Source of the DNA: Tabrizicola piscis
GTDB taxonomy: Bacteria > Pseudomonadota > Alphaproteobacteria > Rhodobacterales > Rhodobacteraceae
NCBI RefSeq assembly: GCF_003940805.1
Contig: NZ_CP034328.1
Span: forward strand, 3,844,001 to 3,908,000
Reading direction: 5' to 3'
Length of the DNA: 64,000 nucleotides
In this document: positions 38,259 to 46,932 of the stretch, piece by piece
Position numbering within the stretch: the first letter of the stretch is position 1
Layout: every line of letters begins with the position of its first letter
Notes under the pieces: generated by a model
What the model was told of the DNA's origin: nothing
Databases searched by the model: none
What the model saw: the letters and a program-made list of their open reading frames with translations, nothing else
Made by a program: the position numbers and the translations under genes

Positions 38259-39667
38259 CCACCGACGGCCGCCATCTGTTGAATTCCGGCAAGCTGCCGA
38301 TGATTCCGCCCGATCTCATGACCGAGATTCTGGCGACGGCTGCGGACATCACGCTGCTTGTCGCGCCAAGCCTGCGGGTGGTGGCCGTGCTGGTCAACCC
38401 GTCGCACCGGTCCTTTGGTCAGCTGACCGACTGGGAAGGCATGCAGCTTCCCGACATCCTGACCGAGGAAAGCCAGCGCAAGCTGGCCTTGCGGCTGGCC
38501 GATCTTGAAGGCGCCCGGCGCAGCCAGACGATCGAGTTGAACCACGCCACGCAGCAAAGCTGGGATTTCCCGGTCCGCTATTCGATGCACCGGATGGGGC
38601 CGGATGGGTCCATCCTGATGCTGGGCCGCGACCTGCGCCCGCTGGCCGAAGTGCAGCAGCAGCTGGTCACGGCGCAACTGGCGCTGGAACGCGATTATGA
38701 GGCGCAGCGCGAGCTGGATACGCGCTACCGCGTGCTGATGGAAATGACGCGCGATCCGGTGATGCTGGTCTCCATGTCCTCAGGCCGGATCACGGACCTG
38801 AACCCGGCGGCGGCAGTGCTGCTGGGTGGCGCGCGGCCCGAACTCATCGGCACTGCCGTCGCGCAGGAATTCGATGGCCGGAGGCGGGGCGAGTTTCTGG
38901 AAGCGCTGGCCAACATCGCCACGGTCGATGCTGCGACCCCGGTTGAGGTCACAGCGCGTCGGTCGCAGCGCCGGGTGCTTGTGACGCCGAAACTGTTCCG
39001 TGCCGCGGGTGAGCGGATCCTGCTCTGCCTGATTGATCCTGCGGAACGGGCATCTCTTGCCTCGGACGAGCTGGGCGAGAATCTGCAGCGGCTTTATCAT
39101 GAAGGCGTGGATGGCATCGTCTTTGCCGACGCCGATGGCGTGATCCGTGCTGCGAACGAGGCGTTCCTGAACCTGACCGATGCCAGCGGCATTGCCGCCG
39201 TGCGCGGCCGGTCCATCGCCGATTATCTGGTGCGGGGCCAGGTGGACCTGCGGGTGCTTCTGGACAACGTCAAGCGCACCGGGCAACTTCGGCTGTATGC
39301 CACGCGTCTGACCACCGATTTCTCTGGTCAGATCGCGGTGGAACTGTCGGCCAGCTGGCTGAACGACCGGCCGAACCCGGTGCTGGTTCTGGTGATCCGC
39401 GATGCCAGCCGGGCCGAGACGATGCGCCGTGCCAACGGCGGGTTGCCCGACGAAGGCTCACGGTCGGTGATGGAACTGGTGGGGTCATCGACGCTTAAGG
39501 ACATCGTGGCGGAAACCACCGATGTCATCGAAAAGATGTGTATCGAAACTGCGCTGGAGCTGACCCGTAACAACCGGGTGGCCGCGGCTGACATGCTGGG
39601 CCTGTCGCGGCAGTCGCTGTATGTGAAGCTGCGCAAGTATGGCATCCTGAACCGCGACGGCGAATAG
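38255..39667 (+). CDS. ppsR: PGC transcriptional repressor PpsR/CrtJ
   Basis: The 470-aa protein has PAS-like domains (about residues 20-120, 150-260 and 275-390) and a C-terminal Fis-type helix-turn-helix (NNRVAAADMLGLSRQSLYVK). Two cysteines stand at residues 258 and 429, matching the redox cysteines reported for R. sphaeroides PpsR. It represses bch, crt and puc genes in air by binding TGT-N12-ACA. The GTG at 38255 overlaps the aerR stop (GTGA), the expected translational coupling. Confidence 0.93.
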   Translation: MTTDGRHLLNSGKLPMIPPDLMTEILATAADITLLVAPSLRVVAVLVNPSHRSFGQLTDWEGMQLPDILTEESQRKLALRLADLEGARRSQTIELNHATQQSWDFPVRYSMHRMGPDGSILMLGRDLRPLAEVQQQLVTAQLALERDYEAQRELDTRYRVLMEMTRDPVMLVSMSSGRITDLNPAAAVLLGGARPELIGTAVAQEFDGRRRGEFLEALANIATVDAATPVEVTARRSQRRVLVTPKLFRAAGERILLCLIDPAERASLASDELGENLQRLYHEGVDGIVFADADGVIRAANEAFLNLTDASGIAAVRGRSIADYLVRGQVDLRVLLDNVKRTGQLRLYATRLTTDFSGQIAVELSASWLNDRPNPVLVLVIRDASRAETMRRANGGLPDEGSRSVMELVGSSTLKDIVAETTDVIEKMCIETALELTRNNRVAAADMLGLSRQSLYVKLRKYGILNRDGE

Positions 39668-39683
39668 CCCGGTTTCGACCCGT

Positions 39684-39697
39684 TTGACCTAAATCAA
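39684..39697. promoter_or_regulatory. FNR-type (FnrL) box upstream of bchE
   Basis: TTGAC-CTAA-ATCAA matches the FNR consensus TTGAT-N4-ATCAA at 9 of 10 positions. It lies 53-66 bases before the bchE ATG. FnrL activation of the oxygen-independent cyclase gene at low oxygen is established in Rhodobacter, so the control logic for bchE appears intact here. Confidence 0.75.
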
Positions 39698-39716
39698 TGA
39701 AAGCTGCCCTCCCGCC

Positions 39717-39734
39717 TGTCAACATAAGTTGACA
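39717..39734. promoter_or_regulatory. PpsR/CrtJ box upstream of bchE
   Basis: TGTCAACATAAGTTGACA, a near-perfect full palindrome, lies 15 bases before the bchE ATG. Together with the FNR box it would give combined oxygen control of bchE and probably the downstream bchJ-bchG region. Confidence 0.85.
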
Positions 39735-39749
39735 CAAGGGAGAGCCGCC

Positions 39750-41404
39750 ATGCGCATCGTCTTCGTCCATCCCAACTACCACTCTGGCGGAGCCGAGATT
39801 GCCGGGAACTGGCCGCCAGCCTGGGTTGCCTATCTGGCCGGGGCGCTGAAGGCCAAGGGGTTTGATGACATCCACTTCATCGACGCGATGACGATGCATG
39901 TCAGCGGCGAAGACCTGCGGGCGCGGCTGGTGGAACTGCAGCCCGATATCATCGGCGTCACCTCGATCACCCCGTCGATCTATGCGGCGGAAGAGGTGTT
40001 GAAGCTGGCGGCGGACGCGATCCCGACGGCAGTGCGGGTGCTGGGCGGCGTGCATGCCACCTTCATGTTCCGTCAGGTCCTGACCGAAGCGCCTTGGGTT
40101 GACGTGATCGTGCGGGGGGAAGGTGAAGAGATCATGCTCGCCCTTGCCGAAGCGGTGCGGGATGGCCAATGGCCCGCGACCCGCCGCCAGATCAAGGGCC
40201 TCGCCTTCCTTGACGGGGATGAGATCGTGGCGACCCAAGCTGCGCCGACCGTCAAGGATCTTGACAGCATCCGCCCCGACTGGACGCTGATCGACTGGCC
40301 GCATTACATCTACATCCCGCTTGGCGTGAAGGTCGCCATCCCCAACATGGCGCGGGGGTGTCCCTTCACCTGCAGCTTCTGCAGCCAGTGGAAATTCTGG
40401 CGCGACTACCGTGTGCGCGACCCCAAGAAAGTGGCGGATGAGATCGAAGATCTGGTGACAAACCACGGCGTCGGCTTCTTCATCCTGGCGGACGAGGAAC
40501 CCACGATCAACAAGAAGAAATTCGTCGAATTCTGTCAGGAACTGATCGACCGCGGCCTGAACGACCGGGTGAAATGGGGCATCAACACCCGCGTCACGGA
40601 CATCTACCGCGACCGTGACCTGCTGAAATTCTATCGCAAGGCGGGGCTGGTGCATGTGTCGCTTGGCACCGAAGCGGCAGCGCAGTTGAAGCTGGATCTC
40701 TTCAACAAGGAGACCAAAGTCGAGGAAAACAAGGAAGCCATCCGCCTGCTGCGGGAAGCGGATATATTCACCGAGGCGCAGTTCATCGTCGGTCTCGACA
40801 ACGAGACGCCGGAGACTTTGGAGGAGACCTTCAAAATGGCATGGGACTGGCAGCCCGACCTTGCCAACTGGTCGATGTACACTCCTTGGCCTTTCACGCC
40901 CCTCTTCCAAGAGATCAAGGATCAGGTCGAAGTCTTTGATTTTTCGAAGTATAACTTCGTCACCCCCATCATGAAGCCCGCCGCGATGACGCGGGGGAAC
41001 TCCTTGACGGGGTGATGAAGAACTACCGCCGGTTCTACATGCGCAAGGCCCTGTTCCACTACCCTTGGCGCGGGACGGGGTTCCGGCGGCGCTATCTGCT
41101 GGGGTGTCTCAAGGCCTTCATCAAGGCCGGGGTCGGGCGCACCTTCTACGATCTTGGCAAGGCCGGTTACTGGGGCCCGCAGACCAAGGGGCAGGTCGAT
41201 TTCCACTTTGACGAAACCCGCACGATTGCCGAAGCACAAGTCGCCGATTGGGAAGCCAGCGCCGAACGCAGCCGCAAGCACAAGGAGCGGCAAGAGGCGG
41301 TGCGCGCCCAGATGAAGGAACGCGCCAAGGACCGGGCGGTGCCCGACCTTGGGCCGATGGCCTGCGGCGGCGGGCGTGAACAGATGCAGGAACCGGCAGA
41401 GTAG
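39750..41404 (+). pseudogene. bchE: Mg-protoporphyrin monomethyl ester anaerobic cyclase with one-base frameshift
   Basis: The first frame (39750-41015) encodes a B12-binding-like N-terminal region and the radical-SAM core with [17 protein letters not shown] (CxxxCxxC). It then ends prematurely after MTRGNSLTG. The rest (41012-41404), starting [17 protein letters not shown], continues in another frame. Adding one G to the G5 run at 40993-40997 would restore [17 protein letters not shown] and a protein of about 551 aa. Either the gene is inactive or the run was misread in sequencing. BchE makes the fifth ring without O2; AcsF (23607-24713) does it with O2. No other stop or shift is seen. Confidence 0.88.
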
Positions 41405-41406
41405 CC

Positions 41407-41988
41407 ATGGATGGCGGCTCGCCCTTCATCGAGGATGGCGCGCGGATCGGGCCGAACGCCATCCTGCAACTGGTGGCTGTACTGGACCAAGAAGTTGGCC
41501 GTGCCGCGCGTGACCGGGTGATGCAATCGGCGGGGCAGGTGGTGCCGCCGGAAGGTGCCGGGATGTGGCCCGAAGCTGCCTGCCGCGCGGTGCATCTGAC
41601 CGTCTACCGCGATCTGCCCGACCGGGCCGAAGCGCTGATGGCCAAGGCGGGTGCGGCGACCGCCGACTACATCCTTGCCAACCGCATCCCTGGCCCGGCC
41701 AAGGCGCTGATCCGGGCGCTGCCATCCCCGCTGGGGGCTAGGCTTCTGACCGGCGCCATCACGCGCCACGCCTGGACCTTCGCAGGGTCCGGGCAGTTTC
41801 GTGTGACGGGCCACAGACCCCTGACCGTCGAGATCGAGAACAACCCCCTGACCCCCGGTGCCGGGCGGCCCTGCCACTGGCACGCGGCCGTCTTCACGCG
41901 GCTTTATCAGGCGCTGGTCTGGCCCGCCGCCCGGGTCGAAAGCACAGAGACGCCTTCGGCCAGCCGCTTTACCCTGCACCAAAGGTAG
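41407..41988 (+). CDS. bchJ: Bacteriochlorophyll synthesis protein BchJ (4-vinyl related)
   Basis: The 193-aa protein matches BchJ, a member of the V4R/4-vinyl-reductase-like fold, starting near FIEDGARIGPNAILQLVAVL and ending with GRPCHWHAAVFTRLYQALV. BchJ was first assigned to 4-vinyl reduction; later work gives that activity to BciA/BciB and suggests BchJ carries or supports Mg-porphyrin substrate use. It starts 2 bases after bchE. A 108-base gap follows it. Confidence 0.88.
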   Translation: MDGGSPFIEDGARIGPNAILQLVAVLDQEVGRAARDRVMQSAGQVVPPEGAGMWPEAACRAVHLTVYRDLPDRAEALMAKAGAATADYILANRIPGPAKALIRALPSPLGARLLTGAITRHAWTFAGSGQFRVTGHRPLTVEIENNPLTPGAGRPCHWHAAVFTRLYQALVWPAARVESTETPSASRFTLHQR

Positions 41989-42077
41989 CGGGACCGCGCA
42001 AGCCCGGGCGGGTGGTCGGCTGAAACCATCTGCCCTGTACCTGCCCGCGACAATTCTGTGCTTGCCTGACTCCTCAG

Positions 42078-42095
42078 TGTAAGGTTTAATTGACA
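42078..42095. promoter_or_regulatory. PpsR/CrtJ box abutting the bchG start
   Basis: TGTAAGGTTTAATTGACA ends one base before the bchG ATG. This leaves no room for a ribosome binding site between box and start, so either the message is leaderless, or the box represses by blocking the region around the start. Confidence 0.75.
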
Positions 42096-42096
42096 C

Positions 42097-42996
42097 ATGA
42101 CTGTCAGCTCCATCATCCCCGCCCGCCAATATCCCGAACCGCGCGCCATGCTGCGGCTGATCAAGCCGATCACATGGTTCCCGCCGATCTGGGCCTTTCT
42201 GTGCGGCGCGGTGTCCTCGGGCATCCCGCTTGGCGCGAACTGGCAGACCGTGGTTCTGGGCATGGTCCTTGCCGGCCCCATCGTCTGCGGGATGAGCCAG
42301 GCCGCGAATGACTGGTGCGACCGCCACGTCGATGCGGTGAACGAACCGGATCGCCCGATCCCCTCGGGCCGGATTCCCGGGCGCTGGGGCCTTTGGATCG
42401 CGCTGGCGATGACGGGGCTGTCCTTGGCTGTGGGCTGGTTGCTTGGCCCCTGGGGCTTTGGGGCGACCGTGGTTGGCGTCATCGCCGCCTGGGCCTACAG
42501 CGCCGAACCGATCCGGCTGAAGCGGTCGGGCTGGTGGGGGCCGGGGCTGGTGGGTCTTTCGTATGAGGGCCTGCCATGGTTCACCGGCGCTGCCGTGCTT
42601 CTGAACGCCGCCCCGCGGTTTGAGGTGGTCATGATGGCCGCCCTGTACGCCTTTGGGGCGCATGGCATCATGACGCTGAACGATTTCAAGGCATTGGAGG
42701 GTGACCGCCAGCATGGCGTACGGTCGCTGCCTGTGGTGCTTGGCCCGGAGGTTGCAGCCAAGATCGCCTGCACGGTGATGGGCATGGCGCAGCTTCTGGT
42801 GATCTGCTTCCTTCTGGTCATGGGCGCGCCGTGGCATGCGCTGGCCGTCACCGCGCTTCTGGCGGCGCAACTGGCCGCGATGCGGGTCATGCTGCGCGAT
42901 CCGAAGGCCAAGGCGCCATGGTATAACGGCACCGGAGTCGTCCTTTACGTCAGTGGCATGATGGTCACCGCCTTTGCGCTGCGGGGGCTGGCATGA
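42097..42996 (+). CDS. bchG: Bacteriochlorophyll synthase
   Basis: The 299-aa UbiA-family prenyltransferase has about eight to nine membrane segments and the first aspartate motif in NDWCDRHVDAVNEPDRPIPS, with the second region TLNDFKALEGDRQHG. It esterifies bacteriochlorophyllide a with geranylgeranyl or phytyl diphosphate in the membrane. Homologues start in the same place relative to LIKPITWFPP, supporting 42097. The stop overlaps the next carrier gene (ATGA). Confidence 0.95.
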   Translation: MTVSSIIPARQYPEPRAMLRLIKPITWFPPIWAFLCGAVSSGIPLGANWQTVVLGMVLAGPIVCGMSQAANDWCDRHVDAVNEPDRPIPSGRIPGRWGLWIALAMTGLSLAVGWLLGPWGFGATVVGVIAAWAYSAEPIRLKRSGWWGPGLVGLSYEGLPWFTGAAVLLNAAPRFEVVMMAALYAFGAHGIMTLNDFKALEGDRQHGVRSLPVVLGPEVAAKIACTVMGMAQLLVICFLLVMGAPWHALAVTALLAAQLAAMRVMLRDPKAKAPWYNGTGVVLYVSGMMVTAFALRGLA

Positions 42997-44279
42997 CGCT
43001 CAGCTGGACCCAGATTGTCCGGCTTGGTCTGGTACAACTGTGCCTTGGCGCGGTGGTGGTGTTGACCACATCGACGCTGAACCGGCTGATGGTGGTGGAA
43101 CTGGCGCTGCCGGCGATGCTGTCGGGCGCGCTGGTGGCGCTGCATTCCTTCGTGCAGATCACCCGGCCCAGCTGGGGCTTCTGGTCTGACGCGCAAGGCA
43201 ACCGGACGCGGTTCATCATCGGCGGCATGGCGATTCTGTCGTCGGGTGCGTTCCTTGCGTCGCTGATGGTGGCGATGGGGATTGCCGGGCAGGGCTGGGG
43301 GCTGGCGGTGTCGGTGCTGGCCTATGTGCTGATCGGGCTTGGGGCAGGGGCCTCGGGCACCTCGCTTCTGGCGCTGTTGGCCTCGGGCTGCGCGCCTGAC
43401 CGGCGGGCGGCGGCGGCGACGATTACCTGGCTGCTGATGATCTTCGGGATTGCCGTCACCTCTGGGGTGATCGGGGCCCTGCTTGACCCCTACTCGCCCC
43501 AACGTCTGATGGTCATTGTCGCCATCGTCACCCTTGGCGCGGTGGCCCTGACCGCCGCCGCCATCTGGGGGATCGAGCGCCGCGTCATCCCCACCCGCCT
43601 GCCGGACGATACCCCGCTCCTGAAAGGCCTGGCCGAGGTCTGGTCCGAAACCCGCACCCGCGTGTTCACGCTGTTCATCTTCCTGTCGATGACCGCCTTC
43701 TTCCTGCAGGAACTGATCCTTGAGCCCTATGCGGGCCTTGTCTTCGCCTATTCCCCCGGCCAATCGACCAGCCTGTCCGGCGCGCAGCACGGCGGCATGT
43801 TTGTCGGCATGCTGGCCGTTGGCATCGCGGTGTCGTTCCTGAAGACCGGCACCCTGCGGGTCTGGGTCACCACCGGCTGTGTCGGGTCGGCGGTCATGCT
43901 GCTGCTGATTGCCTCGCTGGGGCAGCTGGGCATCGGGTTCCTGACCCCGGCGGTCACCGTGCTCGGCGTGTTCTCCGGCATGTTCGCCATCGCCTCGATC
44001 GGGGCGATGATGCAGCTGGCCGGGCAGGGCAGGTCCGGGCGTGAAGGCACGCGGATGGGCGTCTGGGGGGCGTCGCAGGCCATCGCGCAAGGGCTTGGCG
44101 GGTTTGCCGGGGCGGCGCTGGTCGATGTCTTGCGCCTGTCGGGCGATACGGCGGACGCCTTCGGCCTTGTGTTCCTGATCGAAGCCGCACTTTTCCTCGC
44201 CGCGGGCCTGATGGCCTGGCGGATCATCGACGGCGGCCGCTTGCGCGCGCCCACCCCTCACCTTGTTCCGGGAGAATGA
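42993..44279 (+). CDS. BCD-family (PucC-like) carrier between bchG and bchP
   Basis: The 428-aa protein has about twelve membrane segments and is related to LhaA and PucC (TSTLNRLMVVELALPAMLSG near the N-terminus). In Rhodobacter PGCs a carrier of this length sits between bchG and bchP, often named ORF428 or bch2. A role in moving or assembling bacteriochlorophyll is assumed by family, not shown for this member. It overlaps bchG by 4 bases and ends one base before bchP. Confidence 0.9.
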   Translation: MTLSWTQIVRLGLVQLCLGAVVVLTTSTLNRLMVVELALPAMLSGALVALHSFVQITRPSWGFWSDAQGNRTRFIIGGMAILSSGAFLASLMVAMGIAGQGWGLAVSVLAYVLIGLGAGASGTSLLALLASGCAPDRRAAAATITWLLMIFGIAVTSGVIGALLDPYSPQRLMVIVAIVTLGAVALTAAAIWGIERRVIPTRLPDDTPLLKGLAEVWSETRTRVFTLFIFLSMTAFFLQELILEPYAGLVFAYSPGQSTSLSGAQHGGMFVGMLAVGIAVSFLKTGTLRVWVTTGCVGSAVMLLLIASLGQLGIGFLTPAVTVLGVFSGMFAIASIGAMMQLAGQGRSGREGTRMGVWGASQAIAQGLGGFAGAALVDVLRLSGDTADAFGLVFLIEAALFLAAGLMAWRIIDGGRLRAPTPHLVPGE

Positions 44280-44280
44280 C

Positions 44281-45462
44281 ATGACCTATGACGTCTTCGT
44301 TGTGGGCGGCGGGCCTTCCGGGGCAACGGCTGCCGAAGACCTTGCCCGCGCAGGCAAACGCGTGGCGATGCTGGACCGTGATGGCCGGATCAAGCCGTGT
44401 GGCGGCGCAATCCCGCCGCGCGCGATCAAGGATTTCGCGATTCCCGAAGACATGATCGTGGCGAAGGTCGATGTCGCCCGCATGATCTCGCCCTCTGGTC
44501 GGTCGGTCGATATCCATATCGAGAACGGCTATGTCGGCATGGTGGACCGCGAACATTTCGACGAATTCCTGCGGGTCCGTGCGGCCAAGGCCGGGGCCGA
44601 GCGGTTGACCGGCACCTATCTGCGGATCGAGCGGGACAGCGCGGGCACCCATGTCGTCTGGCGCGACAAGGCCAGCGGAGAGGAACGCCGCAGCCTGACG
44701 AAACTCATCATCGGGGCAGATGGCGCGCGGTCGGTCGTGGCCCGGGATGAGGTGCCGGGTGGTGACACGATCCCCTACGTCATCGCCTATCATGAGATCA
44801 TCAAGGCCCCCGCCGCGAACAAGGACTATGACCCCAAACGCTGCGACGTCATCTATGACGGGCGGATTTCCCCGGATTTCTACGGCTGGGTCTTTCCGCA
44901 TGGCGATCAGGCCAGTGTCGGCATGGGCACCGGGGTCGATGGGGTCAACCTGAAAGAGGCGACTGCGGCGCTGCGCGCGTCCTCTGGCCTTACGGGGTGC
45001 GAAACCATCCGCAAGGAAGGCGCGCCGATCCCGCTCAAGCCCTTGGACAAATGGGACAATGGCCGCGATGTGGTGCTGGCTGGCGATGCCGCCGGTGTGG
45101 TCGCCCCCAGTTCGGGCGAGGGGATCTACTATGCCATGCTGGGCGGGCGGGTCGCGGCGACTGCGGCGCAGGCCTGCCTTGCCTCGGGCAAGGCCAAGGA
45201 CCTCAAACTGGCCCGCAAGCTGTTCATGAAGGACAACAAGACCGTGTTCAAAGTCTTGCGGTCGATGCAGGACGCCTACTACAAATCCGACGACCGCCGC
45301 GAACGCTTTGTCAGCCTGTGCCATGACGTTGATGTGCAGAAGCTGACGTTTGAGGCTTACATGAACAAGAAACTGGTCGCCGCGCGACCCTTGGCCCATC
45401 TGAAGATCGGTGTGAAGAATGTGGCACATCTGATGGGCTGGGTGAAACCAAGCTGGACCTGA
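44281..45462 (+). CDS. bchP: Geranylgeranyl reductase
   Basis: The 393-aa flavoprotein begins with the FAD-binding MTYDVFVVGGGPSGATAAED, has KPCGGAIPPRAI, and GDAAGVVAPSSGEGIYYAM as the second flavin motif. It reduces the geranylgeranyl chain of bacteriochlorophyll to phytyl. The ATG at 44281 follows the carrier stop by one base; a longer frame overlaps that gene. idi follows 2 bases after the stop. Confidence 0.95.
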   Translation: MTYDVFVVGGGPSGATAAEDLARAGKRVAMLDRDGRIKPCGGAIPPRAIKDFAIPEDMIVAKVDVARMISPSGRSVDIHIENGYVGMVDREHFDEFLRVRAAKAGAERLTGTYLRIERDSAGTHVVWRDKASGEERRSLTKLIIGADGARSVVARDEVPGGDTIPYVIAYHEIIKAPAANKDYDPKRCDVIYDGRISPDFYGWVFPHGDQASVGMGTGVDGVNLKEATAALRASSGLTGCETIRKEGAPIPLKPLDKWDNGRDVVLAGDAAGVVAPSSGEGIYYAMLGGRVAATAAQACLASGKAKDLKLARKLFMKDNKTVFKVLRSMQDAYYKSDDRRERFVSLCHDVDVQKLTFEAYMNKKLVAARPLAHLKIGVKNVAHLMGWVKPSWT

Positions 45463-45464
45463 TA

Positions 45465-46013
45465 ATGGACGGAAGTCTGGAAGAAATGATCCCCGCCTGG
45501 GTGGGTGGCCGCTTGCAACCCCTTGGCAAGCTTGAGGTTCATCAGCGCGGCCTGCGGCACAAGGCGGTGTCGGTCTTTGTGCTGGACGGGCCGCGCGTCC
45601 TGATCCAGCAGCGCGCGGCGGGCAAGTATCACACGCCGGGGCTTTGGGCGAACACCTGCTGCACCCACCCCCGCTGGGAGGAAGACCCCGCCACCTGCGC
45701 CGTGCGTCGGCTGCGTGAGGAATTGGGGATTGCCGGCCTGTACCCCGCCTTCGCCGGGCGCGTGGAATACCGCGCAGATGTCGGCAGCGGTCTGATCGAA
45801 CATGAGCTGGTCGATATCTTCGTGGCCGAGGCACCGTCCGACCTGCGCATCCAGCCGAACCCGTCCGAAGTGCAGGCGGTCCGCTGGGTTGACCTTTACG
45901 ACCTGTCGGCCGAGGTTTTGCGGACACCCGACCAGTTCACCCCCTGGCTGCGCATCTACCTGACCGAACACATGGACCGCATCTTCGGCGCCATGTCCGC
46001 CTCCCTGCGCTAG
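45465..46013 (+). CDS. idi: Isopentenyl-diphosphate isomerase, type 1
   Basis: The 182-aa Nudix-fold enzyme has LHQRG-like start VHQRGLRHKAVSVFVLDG, the conserved cysteine in WANTCCTHPRWEED, and RRLREELGI as Nudix helix. It interconverts IPP and DMAPP for carotenoid and phytyl supply. Its place after bchP is standard in Rhodobacter. A repeat with paired palindromes follows. Confidence 0.93.
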   Translation: MDGSLEEMIPAWVGGRLQPLGKLEVHQRGLRHKAVSVFVLDGPRVLIQQRAAGKYHTPGLWANTCCTHPRWEEDPATCAVRRLREELGIAGLYPAFAGRVEYRADVGSGLIEHELVDIFVAEAPSDLRIQPNPSEVQAVRWVDLYDLSAEVLRTPDQFTPWLRIYLTEHMDRIFGAMSASLR

Positions 46014-46026
46014 GGCGCGCGGGGCT

Positions 46027-46070
46027 AAATTCCTTCGAAGGAATTTGCAAATCTTTTCGAAAAGATTTGC
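46027..46070. repeat. Paired TTCGAA-centred palindromes between idi and bchO
   Basis: Two abutting perfect palindromes, 46027-46046 (20 bp) and 46047-46070 (24 bp, core TTTTCGAAAA), lie in the convergent idi-bchO gap. The second differs from the first soeA palindrome (10837-10860) at only one position per arm. It may act as a bidirectional transcription end. Confidence 0.8.
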
Positions 46071-46085
46071 GCCAGGCCCGCCCGT

Positions 46086-46931
46086 TCAGCGCGCCAGCCA
46101 GCCGGTGATCGCCTGCGCCACCGCGCTTGCGTCTTCCTCATGCGCCAGATGGCCAAGGCCCGGCAGCTCCAGCACATCCGCCCGCGGCAGCATCCCTGCC
46201 GCCTGACGAGACACCCGTGGCGGCACGATCCTGTCACCCGCCGTGGCCAGAAGCAGCGACCGCACCGTCATCTGCGGCGCCCGCGCCATCAGCCGGTCGA
46301 TCCGCCACTGCGCCATCATGCCCAGCGTGCCATCGACATGGGCCGCCTTCTTCACCAGCGTCAGGTATTGCGCCACCCCTGCGGGGTCGAGGGGCGAGCC
46401 GGTATTGTCCAAGAGGCTGCGGATCTTGCCCTCGGTCCCCCACAACCGGCTGATGACCGAAGGCACGAAGGGCGTCACCGACAAGGCCCGCGCCAGCAGC
46501 GGAAACAGAAATCCGGCAGCGCCTTCGAACTGGCCCAGGGCGGCGTTGATCCCCACGACGGCGCGCAGCGGGATCAGCGTTGACAGTTGCAGCGCCAGCG
46601 CCGCACCGGCGGAATGGCCAATCACCACCTCGGGCTGCCAGCCTTGCTGTGCCAGCAGCGTGGCAAGGTCTTCGGCCATCGGTTCGATCCCGAAGCGCGT
46701 GCGCGACCCGGCGCGGGTGAAGCCCTGACCCGGCAGGTCAGGGACGATGCAGCGCCAGCCATCCAGCGCCGGGATCAGATGGCGGAACGAATGGCCCGAG
46801 GCGCCCGCGCCATGCAACAGGAGCGCCGTGGGACCAGCGCCATGGTCGATCACGCACCAGTCATGGGGGCGGGCACGGACTTGCCGCGCATCGCCGCGAA
46901 ACGGCCAGTCGGGGGGAAGGGTGTTTGGCAT
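46086..46931 (-). CDS. bchO: Alpha/beta hydrolase BchO
   Basis: The 281-aa protein is an alpha/beta hydrolase with the nucleophile elbow GHSAGAAL (about residue 104), the oxyanion region LLLHGAGASGHSF, and a C-terminal LPGLGHLAHEE containing the catalytic histidine. BchO lies with bchI and bchD in phototrophs and is thought to assist Mg chelation; its reaction is not established. It starts one base after the bchD stop. Confidence 0.92.
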   Translation of the reverse strand: MPNTLPPDWPFRGDARQVRARPHDWCVIDHGAGPTALLLHGAGASGHSFRHLIPALDGWRCIVPDLPGQGFTRAGSRTRFGIEPMAEDLATLLAQQGWQPEVVIGHSAGAALALQLSTLIPLRAVVGINAALGQFEGAAGFLFPLLARALSVTPFVPSVISRLWGTEGKIRSLLDNTGSPLDPAGVAQYLTLVKKAAHVDGTLGMMAQWRIDRLMARAPQMTVRSLLLATAGDRIVPPRVSRQAAGMLPRADVLELPGLGHLAHEEDASAVAQAITGWLAR

Positions 46932-46932
46932 C

